Numbered from the stretch's first letter, positions 1 to 7,354 are shown. The stretch is 26,157 nucleotides of DNA from Methylomarinum sp050304855 (GCA_050304855.1 JBNLEI010000277.1:1-26157); one strand, 5' to 3'. Translations and numbers: made by a program. The notes: generated by a model from the letters alone, not told the origin.

Positions 1-675
1 GAAGGCCATTTACTGGCGCCGATGCTGGAACCAAACCCGCCGCAATTTCCGTTCGTCGCCCTATTGATTTCCGGCGGACATACGATGTTGGTCAAAGTCG
101 AAGGCATTGGCCGCTATACCTTGCTCGGTGAATCCTTAGACGATGCTGCCGGCGAAGCTTTCGACAAAACCGCGAAAATGCTCGAACTAGGCTACCCAGG
201 CGGCCCGGCCTTGTCCTCGCTTGCCGAACAAGGCCTCAACCGTTTCAAATTCCCCCGACCGATGACGGATCGCCCCGGGCTGGATTTCAGTTTCAGCGGA
301 TTAAAAACTTTCACTCTCAACACACTTAATGAATCCGCTAAAACCCATCAGGATAAAGCCGATATCGCATTCGCCTTTCAAAAAGCCACAGCCGAAACAC
401 TGACGATTAAATGCAAACGCGCGTTGCAACAAACGGCGCTGAAGACCCTGGTTGTCGCCGGAGGCGTCAGCGCCAACAAGGAAATTCGCAAACATCTACA
501 GAAAATGTCCGAAAAAGAAAGGGTTCGTCTGCACTTTCCAAGATTCGAGTTTTGTACCGACAACGGCGCGATGATTGCCTATGCAGGCTGCCAACGTCTA
601 TTAGCCGGTCAACAGGAGGAATTGCAAATTTCCGCCCGGCCGCGTTGGCCGATTAACGAATTGATCAAAATTTAA
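1..675 (+). CDS. tsaD: TsaD, tRNA N6-threonylcarbamoyladenosine transferase subunit (5' end missing)
   Basis: TsaD is the Kae1/Gcp-type catalytic subunit that, with TsaB and TsaE, moves the threonylcarbamoyl group onto A37 of tRNAs reading ANN codons, in the cytoplasm. The frame is open from base 1. The first residues, EGHLLAPM, belong to the conserved HxxxH-containing segment whose second histidine binds the metal, so this is the C-terminal two thirds (224 residues of a usual 330-340). Visible family motifs are SGGHTML, GEAFDKTAKMLELGYPGG, FSGLKT, AGGVSANKEIR and the FCTDNGAMIAYAG metal/nucleotide motif near the C-terminus. The ATG at 22 is an internal methionine, not the start. It converges with plsY across a 74-bp gap in which I see no clear hairpin terminator. 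Identification is firm. Confidence 0.96.
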   Translation, partial: EGHLLAPMLEPNPPQFPFVALLISGGHTMLVKVEGIGRYTLLGESLDDAAGEAFDKTAKMLELGYPGGPALSSLAEQGLNRFKFPRPMTDRPGLDFSFSGLKTFTLNTLNESAKTHQDKADIAFAFQKATAETLTIKCKRALQQTALKTLVVAGGVSANKEIRKHLQKMSEKERVRLHFPRFEFCTDNGAMIAYAGCQRLLAGQQEELQISARPRWPINELIKI

Positions 676-749
676 GCCGTCGACTTTTTTAAGGTATTCC
701 TATCGCTTGAACCTCATCTTCCTATCCTAACCGTCGACCTCAAGCTCAA

Positions 750-1322
750 CTAACGTTCTTCGCCCGCTAACAACCGTTGGATGTTGCTTTTGTGGCGCCA
801 CAGCAGAATCAAGGAAATTAATAGAAAAGTGATCACCAAGTTACTGTCACCGACGATCAACCAAACGTATAGCGGTGTTAACGTCGCTGCAATCAATGCG
901 GCCAAAGAAGAAATTCCGCCGATTTTGTAAACAATGAACCAAGTACCTGACACAACGATTCCCAGCAACCAAGCGACCCCTAAAGTCACACCAAAGGAAG
1001 TGGCAACTCCTTTCCCCCCTTTAAAATCAAAAAAAACAGGGTACAAATGCCCGAGAAAAGCAGCAAATACCACACAGGACAACAACAAACTATCTACGTC
1101 CATCGTCTTAGCAATCAGAACCGGAACCAAGCCTTTTAATGCATCGCCCAATAGAGTCACAGCCGCCGCTTTTTTACCACCGATACGCATCACATTAGTT
1201 GCCCCCGGATTACCGGAACCTTGCTTTCTAGGGTCTTCAAGCCCCATTAATCTGCACACGATAATCGCACTGGACACCGAACCGAACAAATAAGCGGCTG
1301 GCACGAACAACCATTCAATCAT
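750..1322 (-). CDS. plsY: PlsY, acyl-phosphate:glycerol-3-phosphate acyltransferase
   Basis: Integral inner-membrane enzyme that transfers the acyl group from acyl-phosphate (made by PlsX) to glycerol-3-phosphate, the first step of phospholipid synthesis. The protein has 190 residues, about the family's usual length, and is mostly hydrophobic with about five membrane segments. Motif GSGNPGATNVMR (about 35-46) and the glycine-rich FKGGKGVATSFGV loop (about 99-111) are the PlsY phosphate- and substrate-binding signatures. The ATG start is preceded by an unusually strong purine tract (AAGGGGGAG) about 10 bases upstream. It is divergent from folB with a 90-bp gap, and the tsaD/plsY/folB grouping recurs in gammaproteobacteria. 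Confidence 0.96.
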   Translation of the reverse strand: MIEWLFVPAAYLFGSVSSAIIVCRLMGLEDPRKQGSGNPGATNVMRIGGKKAAAVTLLGDALKGLVPVLIAKTMDVDSLLLSCVVFAAFLGHLYPVFFDFKGGKGVATSFGVTLGVAWLLGIVVSGTWFIVYKIGGISSLAALIAATLTPLYVWLIVGDSNLVITFLLISLILLWRHKSNIQRLLAGEER

Positions 1323-1412
1323 TTCCCAAACTCCCCCTTAAAACTTGTTTCACGGCATCGTTTCCCCGATACTGGTGTTTTTTTTACGTAATATGATAAC
1401 CGGAAAATCGCA

Positions 1413-1766
1413 ATGGACATCATCTTTTTAGGCGGCCTTGAAATTGACACTGTCATAGGCATCTATGACTGGGAAAGACAAATTAAACAGACTATCGTCC
1501 TGGACATCGAGATGGCTTGGGACATCAGCAAAGCCGCAGAAACCGACGATATCGCCCATACGTTGGATTACAAATCCGTCTCCGATAGAGTTGTCCAATT
1601 TGTCGAACAAAGTGAATTTTTTCTGGTTGAAACATTGATCGAGGAAATCGCTAATATATTGAGAAACGAGTTCAATATCCCCTGGGTTAAAATCATTCTC
1701 AATAAAAGAGGGGCCATTAGCCGCGCCAAAGACGTCGGCATTATCATCGAAAGAGGCGAAAGATAA
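1413..1766 (+). CDS. folB: FolB, dihydroneopterin aldolase
   Basis: Cytoplasmic enzyme of folate synthesis that cleaves 7,8-dihydroneopterin to 6-hydroxymethyl-dihydropterin and glycolaldehyde; members often also epimerise at C2'. The protein has 117 residues, full length for the family. It shows the GIYDWERQ segment with the pterin-pocket glutamate (E21), VETLIEEIA (E73) and the C-terminal strand ending NKRGAISRAKDVG with K98 at the catalytic lysine position. The start is the ATG three bases before DIIFLGG, with a GGAAAA purine stretch upstream. The folK start follows the folB stop by 3 bases, so the two are co-transcribed and probably translationally coupled. A FolX-type epimerase cannot be excluded from sequence, but the folK partner favours FolB. 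Confidence 0.93.
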   Translation: MDIIFLGGLEIDTVIGIYDWERQIKQTIVLDIEMAWDISKAAETDDIAHTLDYKSVSDRVVQFVEQSEFFLVETLIEEIANILRNEFNIPWVKIILNKRGAISRAKDVGIIIERGER

Positions 1767-1769
1767 TTT

Positions 1770-2267
1770 ATGACCACCGGCTACATCAGCATCGGCAGCA
1801 ATATCGACAGGGATACCAACATCCCTTCCAGCTTGGCCGCGTTGAAAAAGGAACTGGGTAATTTGGAAATTTCCAGCGTTTACGAAACGGCTCCGGTAGG
1901 TTTCACCGGAGAAAACTTTTATAACTTGGTCGTCAAATTTGAATCCAACCTGCCGGCCAAACAAGTTGCCAAAATCCTCAGGCAAATTGAATTGGACCAC
2001 GGCCGCACCCGCAACTGCCAAAAATTTTCCGCCAGAACCCTGGATCTCGACCTGATTCTCTATGGCGACCAAATCATCAACGACGGACGCCTACAAGTTC
2101 CTCGCGATGAAATCGAACGTTATGCGTTCGTCCTCGAACCTTTGGCTGAAATTGCCGGAGAACAGTTACACCCCGTCAGCCAAAAAAGTTATCGCCAACT
2201 CTGGAACGAATTTGACAAAAACAACCTGAAACAAAAAAAAATCAATCCTCCCTGGTCAGTTGAATAG
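1770..2267 (+). CDS. folK: FolK, 6-hydroxymethyl-7,8-dihydropterin pyrophosphokinase
   Basis: Transfers pyrophosphate from ATP to 6-hydroxymethyl-dihydropterin, the product of FolB, to give the substrate of dihydropteroate synthase. The 165-residue length is normal. The N-terminus SIGSNI is the family's first motif. The segment FSARTLDLDLILYGD holds the two magnesium-binding aspartates D92 and D94, and VPRDEIERYAFVLEPLAEI is the C-terminal signature with its conserved arginine, phenylalanine and proline. It lies 3 bp after folB. Its last 12 bases overlap, tail to tail, the end of the minus-strand pteridine reductase gene, so no terminator separates the two. Confidence 0.96.
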   Translation: MTTGYISIGSNIDRDTNIPSSLAALKKELGNLEISSVYETAPVGFTGENFYNLVVKFESNLPAKQVAKILRQIELDHGRTRNCQKFSARTLDLDLILYGDQIINDGRLQVPRDEIERYAFVLEPLAEIAGEQLHPVSQKSYRQLWNEFDKNNLKQKKINPPWSVE

Positions 2268-2987
2268 GGTTCTACCACCGTCAACCGCCAATATCTGGCC
2301 GGTAATGTAGTTGGCATCGACAATTAAAAAACGGAGTGCACGGGCAATATCGAGCGGATCGCCACATCGCTGGAGCACCACCCTTTGCAGAATTTCCGAC
2401 TTCATCTCGTCGCCGATCTCGTGCTCCGGCCAAAGTATCGCCCCTGGCGCAATGCCATTGACTCTGACTTCAGGCCCCAACTCTTTAGCCAGTGATCGTG
2501 TCATCGCAGCTAATCCTGCCTTAGCGATGCTGTATACCGGATAACTCTTCAAGCCTTTCTCGGCATGAATATCGATAATGTTAACGATACAGCCATTGTT
2601 CTGTCGTAATGAAGACAATAGTGCCTGCGCCAGAAAAAACGGCGCTTTGAGATTACTGCCTAATAATTCCTCCCAATCCCCCTCGGTAACGTGCTCCACG
2701 ACACCAGGATAAAAAGTCGACGCATTATTCACTAATACATCGACACCACCCCAAGCCCCTTCGGCTACTTGGGCGAGCTTGGTCAAATCCGCCAATTCGA
2801 GCAGATCGGCTTGGCAGGTTATCGCAGAACCAAGTCTTTGACGGTTAAATTCTTCGCATAGTCGGCTCGCATCTTCCTCAGAAGATCTATAATGAAGACA
2901 CACATTGAAGCCCTCGGCGTGCAGCAAACGGGCACAAGCTGCGCCAATGCGCTTGGCCGCCCCGGTAATCAAGACATTTTTAGACAT
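2256..2987 (-). CDS. folM: Pteridine reductase (PTR1/FolM-type short-chain dehydrogenase)
   Basis: Likely NADPH-dependent reductase of oxidised or dihydro-pterins (dihydrofolate, dihydromonapterin or biopterin). It is a 243-residue single-domain Rossmann SDR. The cofactor motif is TGAAKRIG (8-15), with the arginine that replaces the usual glycine in pteridine reductases. NNAS is at 87-90. The catalytic tyrosine and lysine are Y152 and K156. At the position of the usual catalytic serine there is an aspartate, D139, exactly 13 residues before the tyrosine, the same spacing as D181/Y194 in Leishmania PTR1. Its place beside folB-folK agrees with pterin chemistry. What is inferred is the exact substrate; the symbol folM rests on family resemblance only. 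It starts 15 bp from the divergent esterase gene, so each promoter must lie within the other gene. Confidence 0.82.
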   Translation of the reverse strand: MSKNVLITGAAKRIGAACARLLHAEGFNVCLHYRSSEEDASRLCEEFNRQRLGSAITCQADLLELADLTKLAQVAEGAWGGVDVLVNNASTFYPGVVEHVTEGDWEELLGSNLKAPFFLAQALLSSLRQNNGCIVNIIDIHAEKGLKSYPVYSIAKAGLAAMTRSLAKELGPEVRVNGIAPGAILWPEHEIGDEMKSEILQRVVLQRCGDPLDIARALRFLIVDANYITGQILAVDGGRTLFN

Positions 2988-3002
2988 TGCAAAGGCATTG
3001 TT

Positions 3003-3608
3003 ATGACGAGATCGAACATATTCATTTTCCTCGGCGTTCTGCTCATGGGCTGCGAACCGTCGCCGACGCTCCCACGACTACAAAAAGATGCGGTCATTTT
3101 AGCATTCGGGGACAGCCTGACATACGGCACCGGCGCATCACCAGAAAGCAGCTACACGAGCATATTAGGCGAATTGACCGGCCTTACTGTTGTTAATGCC
3201 GGCGTTCCCGGTGAAATCAGCCGTAACGGGTTGCAAAGATTACCGAACCTGCTGGATGCGCACGAACCGAATCTATTGATCCTAATCCACGGCGGCAACG
3301 ACATCCTTAGAAAGATTCCCGCCAACCAAACCGAAAACAACATCAGAGCAATGATCGAAGCCGCAAGACAACGAAACATTGCGGTCGTCATGCTCGGCGT
3401 TCCGCGACCGGGCCTTTTTTTGATGAGCAGCGCAGGTTTCTACCAGGAAATCCAATCATCCTTGCAGGTAGCCAGCGACCTTGAAACGTTACCGGAAATC
3501 TTGGGCGATCAGAAACTGAAATCGGATATGATTCATCCCAACGTCGACGGTTACCGAATTATGGCGGAAAATATTTATCGTTTGCTGCAGCAAAACGGAG
3601 CACTTTAG
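3003..3608 (+). CDS. Lipoprotein SGNH/GDSL esterase (TesA-like)
   Basis: Predicted serine esterase or lysophospholipase of the SGNH family. I chose the ATG at 3003 because it starts a short hydrophobic signal (IFIFLGVLLMGC) ending in a lipobox with Cys17, so the mature protein would be lipid-anchored in the envelope; an upstream in-frame ATG at 2892 would bury this signal. The 201-residue protein shows all blocks: FGDSLTYG with S38, G69 in GVPGE, GGND with N99, and DMIHPN with D175 and H178 as the catalytic Asp/His. Escherichia coli TesA is a soluble periplasmic enzyme of similar size, so the lipoprotein anchor is a local variation. A weak AAAGG site precedes the start. Its TAG stop overlaps the tatC stop on the other strand. 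The substrate is unknown. Confidence 0.88.
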   Translation: MTRSNIFIFLGVLLMGCEPSPTLPRLQKDAVILAFGDSLTYGTGASPESSYTSILGELTGLTVVNAGVPGEISRNGLQRLPNLLDAHEPNLLILIHGGNDILRKIPANQTENNIRAMIEAARQRNIAVVMLGVPRPGLFLMSSAGFYQEIQSSLQVASDLETLPEILGDQKLKSDMIHPNVDGYRIMAENIYRLLQQNGAL

Positions 3609-4363
3609 TTTTCGCTCTCCGCGCTTTCCGCTTGCCTGACGAATAAACGGGAAAATAACAGGCCCGTTTCAAATAATAGCCATATCGGCACCGCTAGCAA
3701 GGTTTGCGAAATTGCGTCGGGCGGAGTTAGAAACATGCCAATCACGAAAGCACCGACGATCACGTAAGGTCTCTTATCGGCCAAGCCCGCCGGTGTCGTC
3801 AAACCGGTCCAAACCAACAAAATGGTAAAAATCGGTACTTCAAACGCCAAGCCAAAGGCAAAAAACAAGGTCAGCACAAAGTCCAAGTATTTTGCAATAT
3901 CGGTCATGACCGCCACGCCTTGAGGTGCCGCTGCAGTCAAAAAACCGAATACCAACGGAAATACGACAAAATAGGCAAAAGCGATGCCGAGATAAAAAAG
4001 TACGGTGCTGCCAATCAACAACGGCAGAATCAGGCGTTTTTCATGTCGGTATAAGCCGGGCGCAACAAACGCCCAAAGCTGATAAAGAATCACCGGCATT
4101 GAAGCAAACACCGAGGCCACCAGCACCAACTTGAACGGTGTAAAAAACGGAGATGCAACATCGATTGCGATCATGGTGCTATTTTCCGGTAAATGCTTAA
4201 GCAAAGGACCGGATAACAGCGTATATATTTCATTGGCAAACGGCGCCGCCCCCAGAAACACAACCAGAACGAACAAAACAATGCGCAACAAGCGATTGCG
4301 CAGCTCGATTAAATGACTGATGAAAGGCTGTTCCTGATCATGGTCGGATTCTAACTGACTCAT
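3605..4363 (-). CDS. tatC: TatC, twin-arginine translocase receptor subunit
   Basis: Six-helix inner-membrane protein that, with TatB, binds the twin-arginine signal peptide of folded exported proteins. The protein has 252 residues from the ATG at 4363. N-terminal HLIELRNRLLR is the family signature. The YRHEKR loop carries E108, FGLAFEVPIF carries the intramembrane glutamate E175, and TPPDAISQ carries the periplasmic D216. A TTG three codons upstream (4370-4372) is in frame and sits immediately against the tatB stop, but the ATG is preferred. There are 9 bp between tatB and this start. It is the last gene of hisE-tatA-tatB-tatC and converges with the esterase gene with a 4-bp overlap. Confidence 0.96.
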   Translation of the reverse strand: MSQLESDHDQEQPFISHLIELRNRLLRIVLFVLVVFLGAAPFANEIYTLLSGPLLKHLPENSTMIAIDVASPFFTPFKLVLVASVFASMPVILYQLWAFVAPGLYRHEKRLILPLLIGSTVLFYLGIAFAYFVVFPLVFGFLTAAAPQGVAVMTDIAKYLDFVLTLFFAFGLAFEVPIFTILLVWTGLTTPAGLADKRPYVIVGAFVIGMFLTPPDAISQTLLAVPIWLLFETGLLFSRLFVRQAESAESEN

Positions 4364-4372
4364 ACCGCCCAA

Positions 4373-4678
4373 TCATTCGTCTGTTTTGCTGTGTTGTTCA
4401 ATTGACTTCATCGAAGCATTCGCGTCTTTGAATGCCTGTTCTCCTTCTTCGATGACTTCCTGTATCTCGTCTAGACCGGTATGTTCCCGCATCATTTGGC
4501 GCATTTCTTCAGCCCTCAATTCCTCTTTGATTTCAGCTTTGACCGACGCCACCATGTTGCGTGTCTTGCCAATCCAAAAACCAGCGATACGCGCCGCTTT
4601 GGGCAGCCTTTCCGGCCCGATCACCAAAAGGCTCACCAACCCTACCAGGCAAAGCTCCCAGAAACCGATATCAAACAT
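4373..4678 (-). CDS. tatB: TatB, twin-arginine translocase subunit
   Basis: TatB pairs with TatC in the substrate-binding complex of the Tat pathway. The start is set at the ATG of MFDIGFWEL because that is the invariable TatB N-terminus; an upstream in-frame extension only runs through the end of tatA. Residues 4-22 form the single membrane helix, followed by the GPERLPKAAR hinge with the conserved E-R-L-P, and then a long amphipathic, acidic helix. At 101 residues it is shorter than the E. coli protein (171), mainly in the variable C-terminal tail. It begins 7 bases after the tatA stop. Confidence 0.94.
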   Translation of the reverse strand: MFDIGFWELCLVGLVSLLVIGPERLPKAARIAGFWIGKTRNMVASVKAEIKEELRAEEMRQMMREHTGLDEIQEVIEEGEQAFKDANASMKSIEQHSKTDE

Positions 4679-4685
4679 AATCGAA

Positions 4686-4904
4686 TCAGACTTTGTCTTT
4701 ATCTTTCGAAGTGACTTCGCCTTCCAGAGTCTCACCTTCTTTTTCGGCGAGCGTGTTTTTATCTTCCGCGCCTTCCTTCATCGCCGACTTAAATCCTTTT
4801 ATTGCGCCGCCCAAATCGGCGCCGATATTTTTTAACCGCTTAGTGCCAAACAACAGGACAACGATCGCCAAAACGATTAACAACTGAGTGACGCTAATAC
4901 CCAT
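4686..4904 (-). CDS. tatA: TatA, twin-arginine translocase pore-forming subunit
   Basis: Small membrane protein that oligomerises to let folded proteins cross the inner membrane. The 72 residues comprise a short N-terminal periplasmic end, one membrane helix (about 5-20), the FGTKRLKNIG hinge, an amphipathic helix ADLGGAIKGFKSAMKE, and a charged tail. The FG pair after the helix and the short length distinguish it from TatB. A GGGAG ribosome-binding site lies about 7 bases upstream. It follows hisE by 22 bp and precedes tatB by 7 bp. Confidence 0.95.
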   Translation of the reverse strand: MGISVTQLLIVLAIVVLLFGTKRLKNIGADLGGAIKGFKSAMKEGAEDKNTLAEKEGETLEGEVTSKDKDKV

Positions 4905-4926
4905 AACTGTGACTCCCGATTAACTT

Positions 4927-5244
4927 TTATTTACTGCGTAGGGATTTTTCTTCCAAACCCGACAAGCCGAAACGACGCTGCAATTCCCGCAACACATCAT
5001 CAGGCCCCAGGCCTTGATCGGCCAGCATGACCATAGAATGAAACCAGAGATCGGCGGTTTCATAAACGATTTGATCCTTATCTCCGCTTTTAGCCGCAAT
5101 GACCGTTTCAGTTGCCTCTTCACCCACTTTTTTCAGAATGTGATCCAAGCCCTTGGCATATAAACTAGCTACATACGATTTATCCGCGGGCTCCTGTTTC
5201 CGCTGTTCCAAAACCAGGGCCAACTGCTGCAAAATTTCACTCAT
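4927..5244 (-). CDS. hisE: HisE, phosphoribosyl-ATP pyrophosphatase
   Basis: Second step of histidine synthesis: hydrolyses phosphoribosyl-ATP to phosphoribosyl-AMP and pyrophosphate in the cytoplasm. It is a 105-residue all-helical MazG-like protein with the metal-binding signature KVGEEATETVIAA and the later YETADLWFH, where E and D complete the metal site. The start is the ATG preceded by an AAGGTAG site. It heads the operon with tatABC. In many gammaproteobacteria the order is hisI-hisE-tatABC or a hisIE fusion, but no hisI or other his gene is upstream here: the next gene is the divergent EVE-domain gene. Confidence 0.95.
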   Translation of the reverse strand: MSEILQQLALVLEQRKQEPADKSYVASLYAKGLDHILKKVGEEATETVIAAKSGDKDQIVYETADLWFHSMVMLADQGLGPDDVLRELQRRFGLSGLEEKSLRSK

Positions 5245-5399
5245 TGATTCTAACTACCTTAATATTTCCGACATTGAAAACCGCTCATTGATCAAAGCGA
5301 TTTTCTAACCGATTTACCTAAGTATTTTCTATTGACAAATTATACTCTATTTCGATCAAGTCTATGTGATAAAGAAAATCGGCTGCCAACGCCGTTCAG

Positions 5400-5428
5400 T
5401 TAACCGAGAAAAAACAAAATGCTAAGAT
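5400..5428 (+). promoter_or_regulatory. Sigma-70-like promoter for the EVE-domain gene
   Basis: TTAACC (5400-5405) and TAAGAT (5423-5428) are separated by 17 bases, and the -10 element carries an extended TGC just before it. Transcription would start near 5435, leaving about 20 bases that include the GGAGGA ribosome-binding site at 5443-5448. The rest of the 211-bp hisE-EVE gap is AT-rich. It contains a perfect TATAAT on the minus strand (5344 down to 5339), suited to hisE but without a good -35. By eye only. Confidence 0.4.
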
Positions 5429-5455
5429 AGGCAATAAAAACCTGGAGGAGTTTTA

Positions 5456-5914
5456 ATGAATTATTGGCTAATGAAATCGGAACCCGAGGCGTTCAGTATC
5501 GATGATCTCATCGTCAAGTCGGAACAAACCGAGCATTGGGACGGCGTCAGGAATTACCAGGCCCGCAACATGATGCGCGACGACATGAAAATCGGCGACC
5601 AAGTTTTCTTTTATCACTCCAATTGTGACGTACCCGGCATTGTCGGCATTATGGAAGTCGTAAAAGAAGGCTATCCCGACTTTACCGCGTTCGATCCCAA
5701 TGACAAACATTTCGATCCGAAAAGCGACCCCGACAAACCCCGGTGGGTCATGGTCGATGTCAAGTTTGTCCGCAAACTTTCGCGCACGATCTCGTTAAAA
5801 GAATTAAAAGACAGAGAGGAACTGACCGAGCTGGCTCTGGTCAGAAGAGGCAATCGCCTATCGATCATGCCGGTATCCGAGCAAGAATGGGATTTCATTC
5901 TGAGTTTGGAATAG
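5456..5914 (+). CDS. EVE-domain (THYN1-like) protein
   Basis: Single EVE domain, 152 residues, in the PUA-like fold; relatives bind modified bases in DNA or RNA, and the cellular role of the stand-alone bacterial form is not settled. Family signatures are clear: N-terminal YWLMKSEPEAFSIDDL, HWDGVRNYQARN, GDQVFFYHSN, GIMEVVKEGYPD, then PRWVMVDVKF and the C-terminal RLSIMPVSEQEWDFIL. The conserved W, S-E-P and R-N-Y residues outline the ligand pocket. A textbook GGAGGA site is 7-8 bases upstream of the ATG. It is divergent from hisE and co-directional with the unknown gene 90 bp downstream. I see no linked methylase or nuclease that would tie it to a defence system. Confidence 0.93.
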   Translation: MNYWLMKSEPEAFSIDDLIVKSEQTEHWDGVRNYQARNMMRDDMKIGDQVFFYHSNCDVPGIVGIMEVVKEGYPDFTAFDPNDKHFDPKSDPDKPRWVMVDVKFVRKLSRTISLKELKDREELTELALVRRGNRLSIMPVSEQEWDFILSLE

Positions 5915-6004
5915 TTTTATCCGCTATCATGACCGGAGAATGCCTAATAGCTATCTTCACCGGGCTCCCCGGGTTTATCAATCGAATTTAAATACCAAAG
6001 ATTC

Positions 6005-6406
6005 ATGGAAAACATAAGCACCGGTCTCTTATGGGATATTTTCAAGCACGCCGGCTCATGGTTGAGAAATTTGAATCGTGCCGGCGAAGAACGCAAACGA
6101 CAATCGATCAGAGCCCTTCGAGACATTATTTCCGCCTCGCGGGAAACCGCCGTTTACCTCAATCATATTGATAAAAACGGCATTCGGGATTTACAGACGG
6201 AGTCCCATCTTGCCGTGTTATGGACGGAACTGGGTTTTGCCCTGGAGGATCTCGGCATTAACAAACTGGCCAAAAGATGCCAAATCAAGGGGAAACATTG
6301 GGCTAATCCCGACCATTACGACAATGAATTCATCAAAAAAGCGGATATCAGTCTTGATCGAATGGAAAAACTGGCTAAAGAAATTTTACGAGAAATCAAT
6401 CGTTAA
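6005..6406 (+). CDS. Unrecognised helical protein, 133 residues
   Basis: I do not recognise this family. The protein is charged and predicted mostly helical, with no signal peptide, membrane segment, cysteine pair or known metal motif. There are two basic patches (about 22-40, rich in R and K; and 86-98, including KRCQIKGKHW) and a C-terminal amphipathic helix, KKADISLDRMEKLAKEIL. The segment TESHLAVLWTELGFALEDLGINKLAKRC is a likely helical hairpin. Codon use resembles the neighbours and it ends cleanly 20 bp before a cation diffusion facilitator on the same strand, so it is probably a real gene co-transcribed with it. No good ribosome-binding site precedes the ATG at 6005. Function unknown. 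Confidence 0.7.
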   Translation: MENISTGLLWDIFKHAGSWLRNLNRAGEERKRQSIRALRDIISASRETAVYLNHIDKNGIRDLQTESHLAVLWTELGFALEDLGINKLAKRCQIKGKHWANPDHYDNEFIKKADISLDRMEKLAKEILREINR

Positions 6407-6426
6407 CATTGCGAGCGGGACTCAAC

Positions 6427-7326
6427 ATGTCACATGATCACCACTATCCTACCGGCAATTACAACCGTGCCTTTGCATTAGGCGTGATACTCAATATCAT
6501 TTTCGTCGCTATTGAAGCCGGCTACGGCGTAGCGGCAAAGTCACTGGCCTTGATCGCCGATGCAGGACATAATTTCAGCGATGTTCTTAGTCTGCTGCTC
6601 GCCTGGGGCGCTAATTTGCTCGGGACAACGGCAGCCACCGAGAAGCGTACCTACGGTTTTCGGAAAGTGACGGTGATGGCGTCCTTAGCAAGCGCAATTT
6701 TGCTGCTTATCGCACTGGGAGGCATCACTTGGGAAACCATCGGCCGAATTCAGAATCCGCAACCGGTTGCCGGAATGACCATCATAACGGTCGCCGCCAT
6801 TGGCGTAGTGATTAATACCCTCACGGCACTTTTATTCATCTCCGGGCACAAACACGACCTCAACATCAAAGGAGCGTTCTTGCATATGGCCGCGGACGCC
6901 GCAATTTCTTTCGGCGTGGTTATCGCCGGTCTGATTATTATTTATACCGGCTGGCTCTACGTCGACCCGATTATCAGTCTCATTATCGTGCTGGTCATCC
7001 TTTTCGGCACCTTATCGTTACTCCGCGATTCACTGAGCCTGGCAATCGATTCAGTTCCGAAAGGCATTGATATCGCAGGCATAAAAAGCTACTTAAACGA
7101 TCTTGATCATGTCATGCAAATACATGATCTGCATATCTGGCCGTTGAGCACTACGGAGGTCGCCTTATCCGTCCACCTTATCGTTGCGGAAGATTTCCGG
7201 CAAAACGGTTTCTTACTCAAACTGCAACAGGAATTGCATGACCGCTTCGACATAGAACACTCGACCATTCAAATTGAAAATGAGGCGGATGATCCTTGTC
7301 TGCTGAACAAACGCCGATGTATATGA
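6427..7326 (+). CDS. Cation diffusion facilitator (ZitB/CzcD-type zinc exporter)
   Basis: Proton-driven exporter of zinc or a similar divalent metal across the inner membrane. From the ATG at 6427 it has 299 residues with six membrane segments. The transport site is visible as H48 and D52 (DAGHNFSD, second segment) and H153 and D157 (LHMAAD, fifth segment). This His-Asp/His-Asp set is typical of zinc-selective members, whereas DD-HD sets often take iron, cadmium or manganese as well. The C-terminal cytoplasmic domain begins near 210 and has IHDLHIWPL with H233 and H236. The N-terminus MSHDHH is only mildly histidine-rich. An in-frame TTG at 6409 is a less likely start. It follows the unknown gene by 20 bp and converges with ilvA. 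Confidence 0.93.
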   Translation: MSHDHHYPTGNYNRAFALGVILNIIFVAIEAGYGVAAKSLALIADAGHNFSDVLSLLLAWGANLLGTTAATEKRTYGFRKVTVMASLASAILLLIALGGITWETIGRIQNPQPVAGMTIITVAAIGVVINTLTALLFISGHKHDLNIKGAFLHMAADAAISFGVVIAGLIIIYTGWLYVDPIISLIIVLVILFGTLSLLRDSLSLAIDSVPKGIDIAGIKSYLNDLDHVMQIHDLHIWPLSTTEVALSVHLIVAEDFRQNGFLLKLQQELHDRFDIEHSTIQIENEADDPCLLNKRRCI

Positions 7327-7354
7327 AGCCGCCAGCGATCCGATCAAAGCGATT

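Noticed and set aside
1428..2072. 214-codon open frame on the minus strand
   Set aside because: Antisense to folB and folK, which both have complete family motifs.
4370..4372. TTG as the tatC start
   Set aside because: It touches the tatB stop, but the ATG at 4363 gives the normal TatC N-terminus.
5332..5346. Perfect TTGACA and TATACT boxes on the plus strand
   Set aside because: They are only three bases apart and neither has a good partner at 16-18 bases.
5959..5972. GC-rich CCGGG/CCCGG hairpin after the EVE gene
   Set aside because: Only five pairs and no U-run, so not a convincing terminator.
6409..6411. TTG as the transporter start
   Set aside because: The ATG at 6427 begins the typical MSHDHH N-terminus; the extra six residues add nothing family-like.
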